Positions 1-7,056 of a stretch of DNA of 22,027 bases are shown here, piece after piece. Both the position numbers and the translations under genes were made by a program. The notes beneath the pieces are model-generated. The model did not search any database. It was not told the origin of the DNA and worked only from the letters and a program-made list of their open reading frames with translations. Position 1 is the stretch's first letter. Every line of letters starts with the position of its first letter. This DNA comes from Solirubrobacteraceae bacterium (GTDB lineage Bacteria; Actinomycetota; Thermoleophilia; Solirubrobacterales; Solirubrobacteraceae). The stretch covers positions 1 through 22,027 of the forward strand of contig JAICUS010000024.1 of the NCBI GenBank assembly GCA_025935735.1, written 5' to 3'.

Positions 1-295
1 GAAGATCGCGCTGGGCGATCGCGCGCACGAAATCCCGATCTCCTCGCTGAAGTCGTCGATCGTGCATCTGCTCGGCGCGGCCGGCGCCGTGGAGGCGGTG
101 GCAACGATCCTCGCGCTGCGCGACCGGATCGCCCCGCCGACGCTGGGCCTCGAGCACCCCGGCGAGGGGCTCGACCTGGATTACGTCCCGCACTCCGCCA
201 AGCCCCTGGACATCGACGGCCGGCCCGCCATCGCGCTGTCCTCGTCGTTCGGCTTCGGCAAACACAACGCCGTGCTCTGTCTGGAGGCTGTGTGA
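1..295 (+). CDS. fabF: Beta-ketoacyl-ACP synthase II, C-terminal end (partial)
   Basis: This is the last 97 codons of a condensing enzyme that elongates acyl-ACP with malonyl-ACP in type II fatty-acid synthesis in the cytoplasm. The reading frame is open from base 2 and the gene begins outside the window. The segment KSSIVHLLGAAGAVEA holds the catalytic lysine and histidine of the thiolase-fold active site (family form KSMTGHLLGAAGAVEA), and SFGFGKHNA near the end is the usual FGFGGHNA gating loop. Between them lie the PPT and DLDYVP landmarks of FabF. The active-site cysteine lies upstream of the window. The TGA stop overlaps the GTG start of the carboxyltransferase gene by 4 nt. KasA/KasB-like variants are the main alternative name; the FabF/Kas family itself is very secure. 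Confidence 0.93.
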   Translation, partial: KIALGDRAHEIPISSLKSSIVHLLGAAGAVEAVATILALRDRIAPPTLGLEHPGEGLDLDYVPHSAKPLDIDGRPAIALSSSFGFGKHNAVLCLEAV

Positions 296-1785
296 GACAG
301 GTTTCGCCCTACGGTGCTCGCAAGCTCGCACCTGCGGGCGACGTTACGGTCACCGACCCCGTTGATCGCCTGAGCCCGATCGAGCGCCTCGAAGCGCTCT
401 GCGACCCGGGCTCGCTGACCCTGCTGCGCTCGGAGGTGCGGTCCCGCCGCATGGGCGAGCGCGCGCAGGCCGGCGACGGCGTGATCGCCGGGTCGGGGCG
501 GGTCGACGGGCGCCCGGTGTTCTGCTACGCCCAGGACCCCTCGTACCTCGGCGGGTCGCTGGGCGAGCAGCACGCCGACTCGATCGTGCGGGTGCTGCGG
601 CTGGCCGGGCGGGCCAGGGCGCCGGTGGTCGGCTTCATCGAGTCCGGCGGGGCGCGCCTGCAGGAGGGCACCGCCGCGCTGGCCGGCTACGCGCGGATCT
701 TCCGCGAGCACGTCGCGCTGAGCGGGCGCGTCCCGCAGATCTCCGTGGTCTGCGGCGCCTCGGCCGGCGGCGGCTCCTACTCGCCGGCGCTGACCGACTT
801 CGTGGTCATGACCGAGCGCGCGACGATGTTCCTCACCGGCCCCGCCGTGGTCCAGGAGGTCATGGGCGAGGAGGTGAGCGCGTTCTCGCTCGGCGGCCAC
901 AAGGTGCACGAGCGCAACGGCGTGGCGCACTTCGTCGCCGCCGACGACGCCGACGCCGCGCTGCTGGTCCGCGACCTGCTCGACCACCTGCCCTCCCACG
1001 ACGGCGAGCGCGCGCCGCGCTGGCGCGCCGCCGGCCCGCCCGGCTACGCCGTCTCGGCGCCGGTGCCGGACTCCGACCGCTCCGTCTACGACGTGCGCGA
1101 CGTCGCGCGCGGCATCCTCGACGGCGGCCGGCTGCTCGAGTTCGCGCCCAAGTGGGCGCGCAACATCGTCTGCGGCTTCGGCCGGCTCGACGGGCGCCCC
1201 GTCGGCGTGGTGGCCAACCAGCCCAAGTACCTGGGCGGCGTCCTCGACGCCGAGTCCGGATCCAAGGCCGCCCGCTTCGTGCGCACCTGCAACGCGTTCG
1301 GCCTGCCGCTGGTCGTGCTCGTCGACACGCCCGGCTTCCTGCCCGGCACCTCCCAGGAGGCCGCCGGGGTCATCCGCCACGGCGCCAAGCTCGTGCACGC
1401 GTTCGCCGAGGCCACCGTGCCCAAGGTGACCGTGGTGCTGCGCAAGGCCTACGGCGGCGCGTTCATCGCCATGAACGCCCGCGACCTCGGCGCGGACTAC
1501 GTGTTCGCCTGGCCGCTCGCCCAGCTCGGCGTGATGGGCGCCAAGCAGGCCGTGACGATCGTGCACCGGCGCGACATCGCCGCCGCCGACGACCCCGTCG
1601 CCGCGCGCGACGAGCTCGCCGCCGGCTACGCGGAGGAGCACCTGTCGGCGAGCATCGCCGCCGCCGAGGGGTACGTCGACGAGGTCATCCTGCCCGACGA
1701 CACCCGCCGGCGCCTCTGCGACGCCCTGACCACCCTCGACGCCGCGGCGCACCCCGCGCCCGGAGTGAGGAACATCCCGCTGTGA
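292..1785 (+). CDS. Acyl-CoA carboxylase carboxyltransferase (beta) subunit, PccB/AccD family
   Basis: The 497-residue protein is a biotin-dependent carboxyltransferase that moves CO2 from carboxybiotin to acetyl-CoA or propionyl-CoA. It is the actinobacterial PccB-type subunit, in which both crotonase-like halves are fused; the N-terminal zinc finger of E. coli AccD is absent. The N-terminal half has the oxyanion-hole segment GASAGGGSYSPAL (about residues 155-167) and GPAVVQEVMGE (183-193). The C-terminal half has DTPGFLPGTSQE (345-356) and AYGGAFIAMN (386-395), the second oxyanion loop. I chose the GTG at 292 because it overlaps the fabF stop as GTGA; the first 20 or so residues are unlike the family core, so a later start is possible. 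Lying between fabF and fabI, it most likely makes malonyl-CoA for fatty-acid synthesis. The biotin carboxylase/BCCP partner is not in the window. Confidence 0.93.
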   Translation: MRQVSPYGARKLAPAGDVTVTDPVDRLSPIERLEALCDPGSLTLLRSEVRSRRMGERAQAGDGVIAGSGRVDGRPVFCYAQDPSYLGGSLGEQHADSIVRVLRLAGRARAPVVGFIESGGARLQEGTAALAGYARIFREHVALSGRVPQISVVCGASAGGGSYSPALTDFVVMTERATMFLTGPAVVQEVMGEEVSAFSLGGHKVHERNGVAHFVAADDADAALLVRDLLDHLPSHDGERAPRWRAAGPPGYAVSAPVPDSDRSVYDVRDVARGILDGGRLLEFAPKWARNIVCGFGRLDGRPVGVVANQPKYLGGVLDAESGSKAARFVRTCNAFGLPLVVLVDTPGFLPGTSQEAAGVIRHGAKLVHAFAEATVPKVTVVLRKAYGGAFIAMNARDLGADYVFAWPLAQLGVMGAKQAVTIVHRRDIAAADDPVAARDELAAGYAEEHLSASIAAAEGYVDEVILPDDTRRRLCDALTTLDAAAHPAPGVRNIPL

Positions 1786-2585
1786 CACAACTCGAAGGCA
1801 AGAAGCTCCTGATCACCGGCGTGATCAACCGCGAGTCGATCGCCTATGAAGTGGCCAAGCAGGCCCAGGCGGCCGGCGCGGAGATCGTCCTGACCGGCTT
1901 CGGCCGGGCCAAGCGGATGACCGACCGCTCGGCGCAGAAGCTCGACCCGGTGCCCGACGTGCTCGAGCTCGACGTCAACAAGCCGGAGGACATCGAGGCG
2001 GTGGCCGACGACCTGCGCGACCGCTGGGGTCACGTCGACGGCATCCTGCACGCCATCGCCTTCGCCCCTGAGGACGCGCTGGGCGGCAACTTCCTCAACA
2101 CGCCGCCGGAGAGCGCGGTGATGGCGTTCCAGACCTCGGCCTACTCGCTGAAGGCGCTGGCCGCCGGGCTGGCCGACCTGTATCCGGAGGAGGGCGCTGC
2201 GGTCGTCGGGCTCGACTTCGACGCCACGGTCGCCTGGCCGGTCTATGACTGGATGGGCGTGGCCAAGGCGGCGCTGGAGTCCACGGCGCGCTACCTGGCC
2301 CGCGACCTCGGGCCGAAGAAGGTGCGGGTGAACCTCGTGTCCGCCGGCCCGCTGGGCACGCTGGCCGCCCGCGGCATCCCCGGCTTCGGCGACCTCGCGT
2401 CGGCCGGGCAGCGCCAGGCGCCGCTCGGCTGGGACGTCGAGGACCCGGGCCCCGTCGCGTCGACCATCGTGTTCCTGCTGTCCGACGCCGCGCGGGCCAT
2501 CACCGCGGAGATCATCCACGTCGACGGCGGCTTCCACGCGATGGGGACGGCGCTGGCGCCGGTCCAGGAGGAGGTTTCGGCGTGA
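1782..2585 (+). CDS. fabI: Enoyl-[acyl-carrier-protein] reductase (NADH), FabI/InhA type
   Basis: The 267-residue protein performs the last reduction of each fatty-acid elongation cycle, converting trans-2-enoyl-ACP to acyl-ACP with NADH. It shows the divergent SDR features of FabI: the dinucleotide loop ITGVINRESIA (11-21) replacing the usual Rossmann glycine motif, LELDV (61-65), HAIAFAP (90-96), and the catalytic Tyr155-x6-Lys162 in VYDWMGVAKAALES, which closely matches mycobacterial InhA. The C-terminal IHVDGGFHAMG is the usual end of the fold. Length is normal. The GTG start overlaps the preceding stop (GTGA), and its own stop overlaps the next GTG in the same way, so translation of the operon is probably coupled. 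It is the expected target class for triclosan and isoniazid-NAD type inhibitors, but nothing here proves sensitivity. Confidence 0.96.
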   Translation: MTQLEGKKLLITGVINRESIAYEVAKQAQAAGAEIVLTGFGRAKRMTDRSAQKLDPVPDVLELDVNKPEDIEAVADDLRDRWGHVDGILHAIAFAPEDALGGNFLNTPPESAVMAFQTSAYSLKALAAGLADLYPEEGAAVVGLDFDATVAWPVYDWMGVAKAALESTARYLARDLGPKKVRVNLVSAGPLGTLAARGIPGFGDLASAGQRQAPLGWDVEDPGPVASTIVFLLSDAARAITAEIIHVDGGFHAMGTALAPVQEEVSA

Positions 2586-3691
2586 AGCCGCCCGTCTTCC
2601 TCACCGGCGGCACGGGCTTCCTCGGCATGGAGGTGATCGCCCGGATCCTCGAGCGCGGCGACCGCGAGGTGCTGGCGCTCGTACGCGCCTCCGACCAGAC
2701 GGCGGCCGAGGCGCGCCTGGACGACGTGCTGGCCAAGCTGTGGCGCGACCCGTCGCCCTACCGGCCGCGGCTGCGCGCCGTGGTCGGCGAGCTCACGCAG
2801 CCGGGGCTGGGCATGGCGCCGCGCGACCGGGCGGCGATCGCCGAGGAGGCCGGCGCGGTCATGCACTGCGCGGCCTCGATCTCGTTCGACTTGCCGCTGG
2901 AGGAGGCGCGGACGATCAACGTCGAAGGCACGCGCGAGGTGATCGGCTTCGCCCGCCAGGCCAAGTCGCTGGGTCGCCTGGACCGCTTCGTGCACGTCTC
3001 CACCGCCTACGTCGCCGGCATCACGAAGGGCACGTTCCGCGAGCGCCAGCTCGACACCGGCCAGGAGTTCCGCAACACCTACGAGCAGACCAAGTGGGAG
3101 GCCGAGCACGTCGTCGCCGACGCGAGCGACCTCGCGCCCGTGGTCGCCCGACCGTCGATCGTCATGGGCGAGTCGACGTCCGGCTGGACGCCCGCGTTCA
3201 ACGTGCTGTATTGGCCGATCCGCGCGTTCACCCGCGGCCTGTTCGACGAGGTGCCCGCGCGGCCGGAGGCGATGGTCGACGTCGTGCCGGTCGACTACGT
3301 GGCCGACGCGCTCGTCCACCTGCTCGAGCACAACGGCACCTCCGGCGTGCTCAACCTGACCGCCGGCCGCGACGCGATCACGGTCGGCCACCTGGTCGAG
3401 ACGACCGCGGGCGTGCTGGGCCGCGAGGCGCCGCCGATCGTCCCGCCGGGCAGCGTCGGCACCGGCTCCGCCCACGCCGACGACCACGCCGAGGTCTACT
3501 TCCCCTACTTCGACATGGACATGGTGTTCGACGACTCGCGCGCCCGGGCGCTGCTCGGCCCGGCGGGCATCCGCTGCCCGGCGTTCGACGAGTTCTTCCC
3601 GCACATGATCGAGTACGCCCAGAGCACGCGCTGGGGCAAGAGCCCGCTGACGCGCGAGGAGGCCCAGGCGGCGGCCACCGCCGCCGCCTGA
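2582..3691 (+). CDS. NAD(P)-dependent fatty-acyl reductase-like protein (Male-sterility/thioester-reductase SDR domain)
   Basis: This 369-residue extended SDR resembles the reductase domain that turns acyl thioesters into aldehydes or alcohols (fatty acyl-CoA reductase and carboxylic acid reductase R-domains). The N-terminus carries the Rossmann motif TGGTGFLG (8-15). HCAASISFD (95-103), VSTAYVAG (139-146), the catalytic Tyr167-x3-Lys171 (YEQTK) and VDVVPVDYVADA (232-243) follow in the usual order. The C-terminal third (FPYFDMDMVFD onward) is the less conserved substrate part, and the tail is Ala-rich. It is the last gene of the fab operon, coupled by a GTGA overlap with fabI, which suggests that it acts on acyl-ACP or acyl-CoA. 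Fold assignment is secure; the substrate and whether it stops at aldehyde are inference. A sugar epimerase is the less likely alternative. Confidence 0.82.
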   Translation: MKPPVFLTGGTGFLGMEVIARILERGDREVLALVRASDQTAAEARLDDVLAKLWRDPSPYRPRLRAVVGELTQPGLGMAPRDRAAIAEEAGAVMHCAASISFDLPLEEARTINVEGTREVIGFARQAKSLGRLDRFVHVSTAYVAGITKGTFRERQLDTGQEFRNTYEQTKWEAEHVVADASDLAPVVARPSIVMGESTSGWTPAFNVLYWPIRAFTRGLFDEVPARPEAMVDVVPVDYVADALVHLLEHNGTSGVLNLTAGRDAITVGHLVETTAGVLGREAPPIVPPGSVGTGSAHADDHAEVYFPYFDMDMVFDDSRARALLGPAGIRCPAFDEFFPHMIEYAQSTRWGKSPLTREEAQAAATAAA

Positions 3692-3701
3692 CCGCGGCGG
3701 C
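3680..3701. terminator. GC-rich hairpin at the end of the fab operon
   Basis: Perfect 8-bp stem GCCGCCGC/GCGGCGGC with a 6-nt loop that contains the TGA stop of the reductase gene. It sits between the convergent fab operon and vapC, so it may terminate transcription from both sides. There is no clear T-tract, as is common in high-GC actinobacteria. The left arm is also Ala-rich coding sequence, so chance pairing is possible. Confidence 0.45.
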
Positions 3702-3706
3702 CCGCA

Positions 3707-4120
3707 TCATGCGGAGCCTGGTGGGCCGAGCAGGTCATGGGGGAGCTTGGCCAGGCCGCGAGAGACGAGGTCCCGCACGTCGCAACTCGCGAGCGGCGTT
3801 CCGGTCCGCTCGGCGCCCGCGATGTACGCCGCGTCGTAGGCGCTGATCGTGTGCTCACGCGACAGCTCGGCGGCCCGCTCGGCGAGCGCCCGGTCGACCC
3901 GGACGAGCACTCCGAGCTCCGCGATCGCCCAGACGCGCTCGCGCAGCCGCCGGCTCGCCGCCGGATCGCGCCAGCGAACCTCTGCGACGTTGGTGAGCTC
4001 GTAGGCGGCGAGGTCGATCGTGGCCAGCGCGCCGGTGCGCAGCAGGTCCGCGGCGGCGGAATGGTTGGCGTCGTCGAGGTCCTCGGCGGCGAGCAGCACG
4101 CTCGCGTCGAGGAAGATCAA
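3707..4120 (-). CDS. vapC: VapC-type toxin, PIN-domain ribonuclease
   Basis: The 137-residue protein is a PIN-domain endoribonuclease, expected to cleave RNA with Mg2+ or Mn2+ when free of its antitoxin. The conserved acidic residues are visible: Asp5 (MIFLDAS), Glu41 (YELTNV), Asp96 (SAYDAAYIA) and Asp114 (ASCDVRDL). Length fits the family (about 130-140). I place the start at the TTG whose last bases overlap the antitoxin stop (TTGA, 4-nt overlap), because the PIN fold begins at that point. The frame stays open a long way upstream, but that part runs antisense to and through the antitoxin gene and is not PIN-like. The target RNA cannot be read from sequence. The gene is convergent with the fab operon. 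Confidence 0.88.
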   Translation of the reverse strand: MIFLDASVLLAAEDLDDANHSAAADLLRTGALATIDLAAYELTNVAEVRWRDPAASRRLRERVWAIAELGVLVRVDRALAERAAELSREHTISAYDAAYIAGAERTGTPLASCDVRDLVSRGLAKLPHDLLGPPGSA

Positions 4121-4341
4121 GCCGGCCGCCCGGCCTTCAGCTCGCGCACGACGTCGCCGCCGTGCCCGCGCGCCTGCCCTTCGTGCTCGATCATCCGCTC
4201 GGCGAGCAGCCGCTCGCGCTCGCCCAACGCCGCCTCGGCCAACTCGCGAAGCGTCGCGCTGCGGGTGCTGCCCCGCTCGGCGGCCTGCGCGTCGAGGCGC
4301 GCGAGCAAGTGGTCGGGAAGCGAGATCATCACCTTGGCCAC
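4117..4341 (-). CDS. vapB: VapB-type antitoxin, ribbon-helix-helix DNA-binding protein
   Basis: The 74-residue protein should bind and neutralise the PIN toxin and repress its own operon. The N-terminus VMISLPDHLLARLDAQAAERGSTRSATLRELAEAAL (residues 4-39, written here as one RHH unit: beta strand, helix, turn, helix) is typical of CopG/RHH antitoxins. The charged tail (residues 40-74) is the likely toxin-wrapping region. I chose the GTG at 4341 over the longer open frame up to 4401 because a TATACT -10 box ends six bases upstream, putting the transcription start on or next to the GTG, and because the RHH strand starts four residues in. The stop overlaps the toxin start. The order antitoxin then toxin is normal. 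Confidence 0.85.
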   Translation of the reverse strand: MAKVMISLPDHLLARLDAQAAERGSTRSATLRELAEAALGERERLLAERMIEHEGQARGHGGDVVRELKAGRPA

Positions 4342-4347
4342 GGATGG

Positions 4348-4368
4348 AGTATACCCGGTAACACCGGG
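4348..4368 (-). promoter_or_regulatory. vapBC promoter -10 box and overlapping palindromic operator
   Basis: Read on the minus strand, TATACT (4353-4348) is a near-consensus -10 box; the start point would fall at about 4341, the first base of the antitoxin GTG, giving a leaderless mRNA. Directly upstream is the perfect palindrome CCCGGT-AAC-ACCGGG (4354-4368), 6-bp arms with a 3-bp centre. This is the right size and place for an RHH antitoxin operator that would block RNA polymerase. No good -35 box is seen. Operator assignment is inference. Confidence 0.6.
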
Positions 4369-4441
4369 GTCCGGGGTTTGAGGCTCCGCGCCCGCGGGCA
4401 ACGGTCACCACGCGATGTCCGGAGTGCCGCATGAGGGCCGG

Positions 4442-4678
4442 ATGACGACCGGGGAGGAGCAGGCGGCGCGCTCGCACGGCGGTGCGCGCTGGTGGTACCT
4501 GCTGCTGGTGCTGCCCTTCATCGGGCTGCTGATCGTGCCGATCTACGCGCACGAGACGCCGAAGCTGTTCGGCTTCCCGTTCTTCTACTGGTACCAGTTC
4601 GCCTGGGTGATCGTGGCGGCGCTCCTCACGATCTTCGTCTACAAGGCAACCCGCCCGCCCACGCGGCCGCCGCGATGA
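4442..4678 (+). CDS. DUF3311 small membrane protein, partner of the following symporter
   Basis: The 78-residue protein has two hydrophobic segments: WWYLLLVLPFIGLLIVPIY near residues 17-35, and the pair FGFPFFYWYQ then FAWVIVAALLTIFVY, ending in a basic tail. The pattern 'LPF...VP.Y...P.LFGFPFFYWYQ' is that of the DUF3311 family, whose genes regularly sit directly before SSS-family transporters; a role as accessory subunit or assembly factor is the usual guess but I know of no proof. I prefer the ATG at 4442, which has GAGGG a few bases upstream, over the in-frame ATG at 4415. The stop overlaps the symporter start as ATGA, so the two are translationally coupled. Confidence 0.82.
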   Translation: MTTGEEQAARSHGGARWWYLLLVLPFIGLLIVPIYAHETPKLFGFPFFYWYQFAWVIVAALLTIFVYKATRPPTRPPR

Positions 4679-6264
4679 GCGTCTTCGCGGCTCAGATCCA
4701 AGAAGCGCACAACACCGACGCCACCGCGCTGATCATCTTCATCCTGCTGTTCGTCGCGGTGACCGTGATCGGCTTCGTCGCGGTGCGCTGGCGGGCGGCG
4801 AAGCTGACGAGCCTCGACGAGTGGGGGCTGGGCGGCCGGCGCTTCGGCACCGTCGTCACCTGGTTCCTGCTCGGCGGCGACCTCTACACGGCCTACACGT
4901 TCGTGGCCGTCCCGGCGCTCGTGTTCGGCGCGGGCGCGGTCGGCTTCTTCGCGCTGCCCTACACGATCATCGTCTATCCGCTCGTGTTCCTCTGGATGCC
5001 GCGGATGTGGACGGTGTGCAAGGCCAACGGCTACGTCACGCCGGCCGACTTCGTGCGCGGCCGCTACGGCTCCAAGGCGATGCCGCTGCTGGTCGCGCTG
5101 ACCGGGATCCTGGCCACGATGCCGTACATCGCGTTGCAGCTCGTGGGCATCCAGGTGGTGCTGGGCGCGCTGGGCGTCAAGGGCGACTGGCCGCTGGTGA
5201 TCGCCTTCATCATCCTCGCCGCCTACACCTACCAGAGCGGCCTGCGGGCGCCGGCGCTGATCGCCGTGGTCAAGGACGCGCTGATCTACCTGACGGTGAT
5301 CGTGGCCATCGTCTACATCCCCGGCAAGGTCGGCGGCTTCGGGCACATCTTCGACGCGGCCGGCAAGGCGCTGCCCAAGAACGACCCGCCGGGCGCCCTG
5401 ATCCCCGGCACCGGGCAGGCGCAGGTGGCCTACGCCACGCTGGCGTTCGGCTCGGCGCTCGCGCTGTTCCTGTACCCGCACGCGATCACCGGCGTCCTGA
5501 GCGCCAAGAGCGCGCAGGTCGTACGGCGCAACTCGGCGATCCTGCCCGCCTACTCGTTCGTGCTCGGCCTCATCGCCCTGCTCGGCTACATGGCGATCGC
5601 CCGTGGCATCAAGCCGACGAACGCGAACTTCGCCGTGCCGGACCTCTTCCTCAACGTCTTCCCGTCCTGGTTCGTGGGCATCGCGTTCGGCGCGATCGCC
5701 ATCGGCGCGCTCGTGCCCGCCGCGGTGATGTCGATCGCCGCCGCCAACCTGTTCACGCGCAACGTGTGGAAGGAGTACGTCCACCGCGACGCCGACCACG
5801 AGGAGGAGGCCCGCGTGGCCAAGCTCACCTCGCTCGTGGTCAAGGTCGGCGCGCTGCTGATCATCATCCTCGCGCCGGTCAAGTACGCGATCGACTTCCA
5901 GCTGTTGGGCGGCGTGTGGATCATCCAGACGCTGCCGGCGATCATCGTCGGCCTCTACTCGCGCTGGTTCCACCGCTGGGCGCTGGTCTGCGGCTGGGCC
6001 TGCGGCATGACGTTCGGGACGATCATGGCCGCCGCGAACTCGTGGGCCTCCGTCACCACGGTGTTCGGCATCAAGTCCTACACGGCGTTCTCGGCGCTGA
6101 TCCTCAACCTCGTCGTCTCGGTCGGGCTCACTCTGATCCTGCGGGCGACGGGCGCGCGCGACGAGCTCGACGAGACGCGCCCGGAGGACTTCGACGAGCT
6201 CGCCGAGGGCGCCCCGGCGCACCGCTTCGAGCGCGAAGAAGCCGGCGTCGCCCGCCCGGCCTAA
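4675..6264 (+). CDS. Sodium:solute symporter, MctP-like monocarboxylate transporter
   Basis: The 529-residue inner-membrane protein belongs to the SSS family (LeuT fold, about 13 helices), which drives solute uptake with Na+ or H+. The early segments EWGLGGRRFGTVVTWFLLGG, DLYTAYTFVAVPAL and GYVTPADFVRGRYGS match the MctP branch, whose Rhizobium member imports lactate, pyruvate and alanine. Several Gly- and Ala-rich hydrophobic helices follow, and the C-terminus is an acidic cytoplasmic tail (after residue 490). The ATG at 4675 overlaps the DUF3311 stop (ATGA); the frame is open further upstream but that portion shadows DUF3311. The stop TAA overlaps the stop TAG of the convergent gene in CTAA. 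Family secure; monocarboxylate specificity is inferred from resemblance. Confidence 0.87.
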   Translation: MSVFAAQIQEAHNTDATALIIFILLFVAVTVIGFVAVRWRAAKLTSLDEWGLGGRRFGTVVTWFLLGGDLYTAYTFVAVPALVFGAGAVGFFALPYTIIVYPLVFLWMPRMWTVCKANGYVTPADFVRGRYGSKAMPLLVALTGILATMPYIALQLVGIQVVLGALGVKGDWPLVIAFIILAAYTYQSGLRAPALIAVVKDALIYLTVIVAIVYIPGKVGGFGHIFDAAGKALPKNDPPGALIPGTGQAQVAYATLAFGSALALFLYPHAITGVLSAKSAQVVRRNSAILPAYSFVLGLIALLGYMAIARGIKPTNANFAVPDLFLNVFPSWFVGIAFGAIAIGALVPAAVMSIAAANLFTRNVWKEYVHRDADHEEEARVAKLTSLVVKVGALLIIILAPVKYAIDFQLLGGVWIIQTLPAIIVGLYSRWFHRWALVCGWACGMTFGTIMAAANSWASVTTVFGIKSYTAFSALILNLVVSVGLTLILRATGARDELDETRPEDFDELAEGAPAHRFEREEAGVARPA

Positions 6265-7046
6265 CGCGCCCCGGCGCTGCGCTCGATCGCCCTCCGGAGC
6301 GCCGCGACCGCCGGCGCCAGCGCGTCCGTGTGCGCGATCGGCAGCCCGCTCACCTGTTCGAGCAGCGTCGCCGAGCGGGCGAGCCGCGCCAGCGTCTCGT
6401 CCGGCAGGCGCGCCGGCCGGTCGAGTGCCCGGCACGCCGCCTGAAGCGCGTCGCGCATCGCGGCGGCGTCGTCCACCGCGACCGGCAACAGCTGGTGCGT
6501 GTCGTGGTGGATGACCACGGCGCCCGCGCCCGCGCCACCGGCCGCCGCCGCGGCCAGCGCGATCCAGAACGCCGAGCGATCCGGCAGGTCGCTGAGCAGG
6601 GCAAGCGCCCCGCGGGCCACCAGCCAGACCCAGCCGCCGAGGGCGGCGCCGTAGACGAGCGCGAGCCCGTTGTCGTGCTTGACGCGCAGGCTTCCGGCGA
6701 GCCGGTAGCGCGCACGGGGACGCTCGCTGAACACGCCGCCGTGGGGCGCGCCGAACGCCGAGCTCGGCAGGCCGAGTTGCCGCTCGAGGTACTTCGCCCG
6801 ATGGACGGACCAGTTGTAGAGCTGGCTGTTGCGCAGCTCGTAGACGAGCACGCCGACGGTCGCGACGAACCCGAGCAGGCCCACCCCGAGCTGCGTCTCC
6901 GGCCGGCCGTCCCCGAGCACGGCGAGGGTGACGCCGGCGATCGACGGCACCAGCGCCAGGAGGCGGAAGCGGATGTCGGAGAGCGCCCTGAACATGTCGG
7001 CGCTCATCGTGTAGTCGAGCTCGAGCCGGTCGGGGGGTTCCGCCAT
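6261..7046 (-). CDS. Four-helix membrane protein of unknown function
   Basis: I do not recognise this 261-residue protein firmly. It has two closely spaced hydrophobic segments (about 28-45 and 53-70), then a charged cytoplasmic-looking stretch with YELRNSQLYNWSVHRAKYLE (69-88), a second hydrophobic pair (about 127-150 and 158-180), and a helical Ala/Leu/Arg-rich C-terminus (190-261). No signal peptide or catalytic motif is evident. The 'YE.RN..LY...HRAK.LE' element after a transmembrane pair recalls 2-TM effector-like or oligomeric membrane proteins such as SLATT-type proteins, but this is a weak resemblance. I chose the ATG at 7046: it lies 10 nt after the stop of the upstream gene and starts the natural N-terminus. 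The gene is probably co-transcribed with the large membrane protein at 7057-9138 and converges on the symporter gene. Confidence 0.75.
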   Translation of the reverse strand: MAEPPDRLELDYTMSADMFRALSDIRFRLLALVPSIAGVTLAVLGDGRPETQLGVGLLGFVATVGVLVYELRNSQLYNWSVHRAKYLERQLGLPSSAFGAPHGGVFSERPRARYRLAGSLRVKHDNGLALVYGAALGGWVWLVARGALALLSDLPDRSAFWIALAAAAAGGAGAGAVVIHHDTHQLLPVAVDDAAAMRDALQAACRALDRPARLPDETLARLARSATLLEQVSGLPIAHTDALAPAVAALRRAIERSAGAR

Positions 7047-7056
7047 CGCGCCGTCT

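Noticed and set aside
181..1788. Very long open frames on the strand opposite to real genes (for example minus 181-1788, 4639-6435, 17040-18446)
   Set aside because: They run antisense to genes with clear families, are Arg/Ala/Gly/His-rich and carry no motifs; such frames are expected at this GC content.
2046..2072. Ala at FabI position 93 where E. coli has Gly93, a known triclosan-resistance site
   Set aside because: Several natural FabI proteins, such as that of Staphylococcus aureus, have Ala here and are still triclosan-sensitive, so it is not evidence of resistance.
4121..4552. A longer VapC protein extending upstream to 4552 in the same frame
   Set aside because: The extra 144 codons overlap the whole antitoxin gene in another frame and have no PIN-like content; the fold begins at the TTG at 4120.
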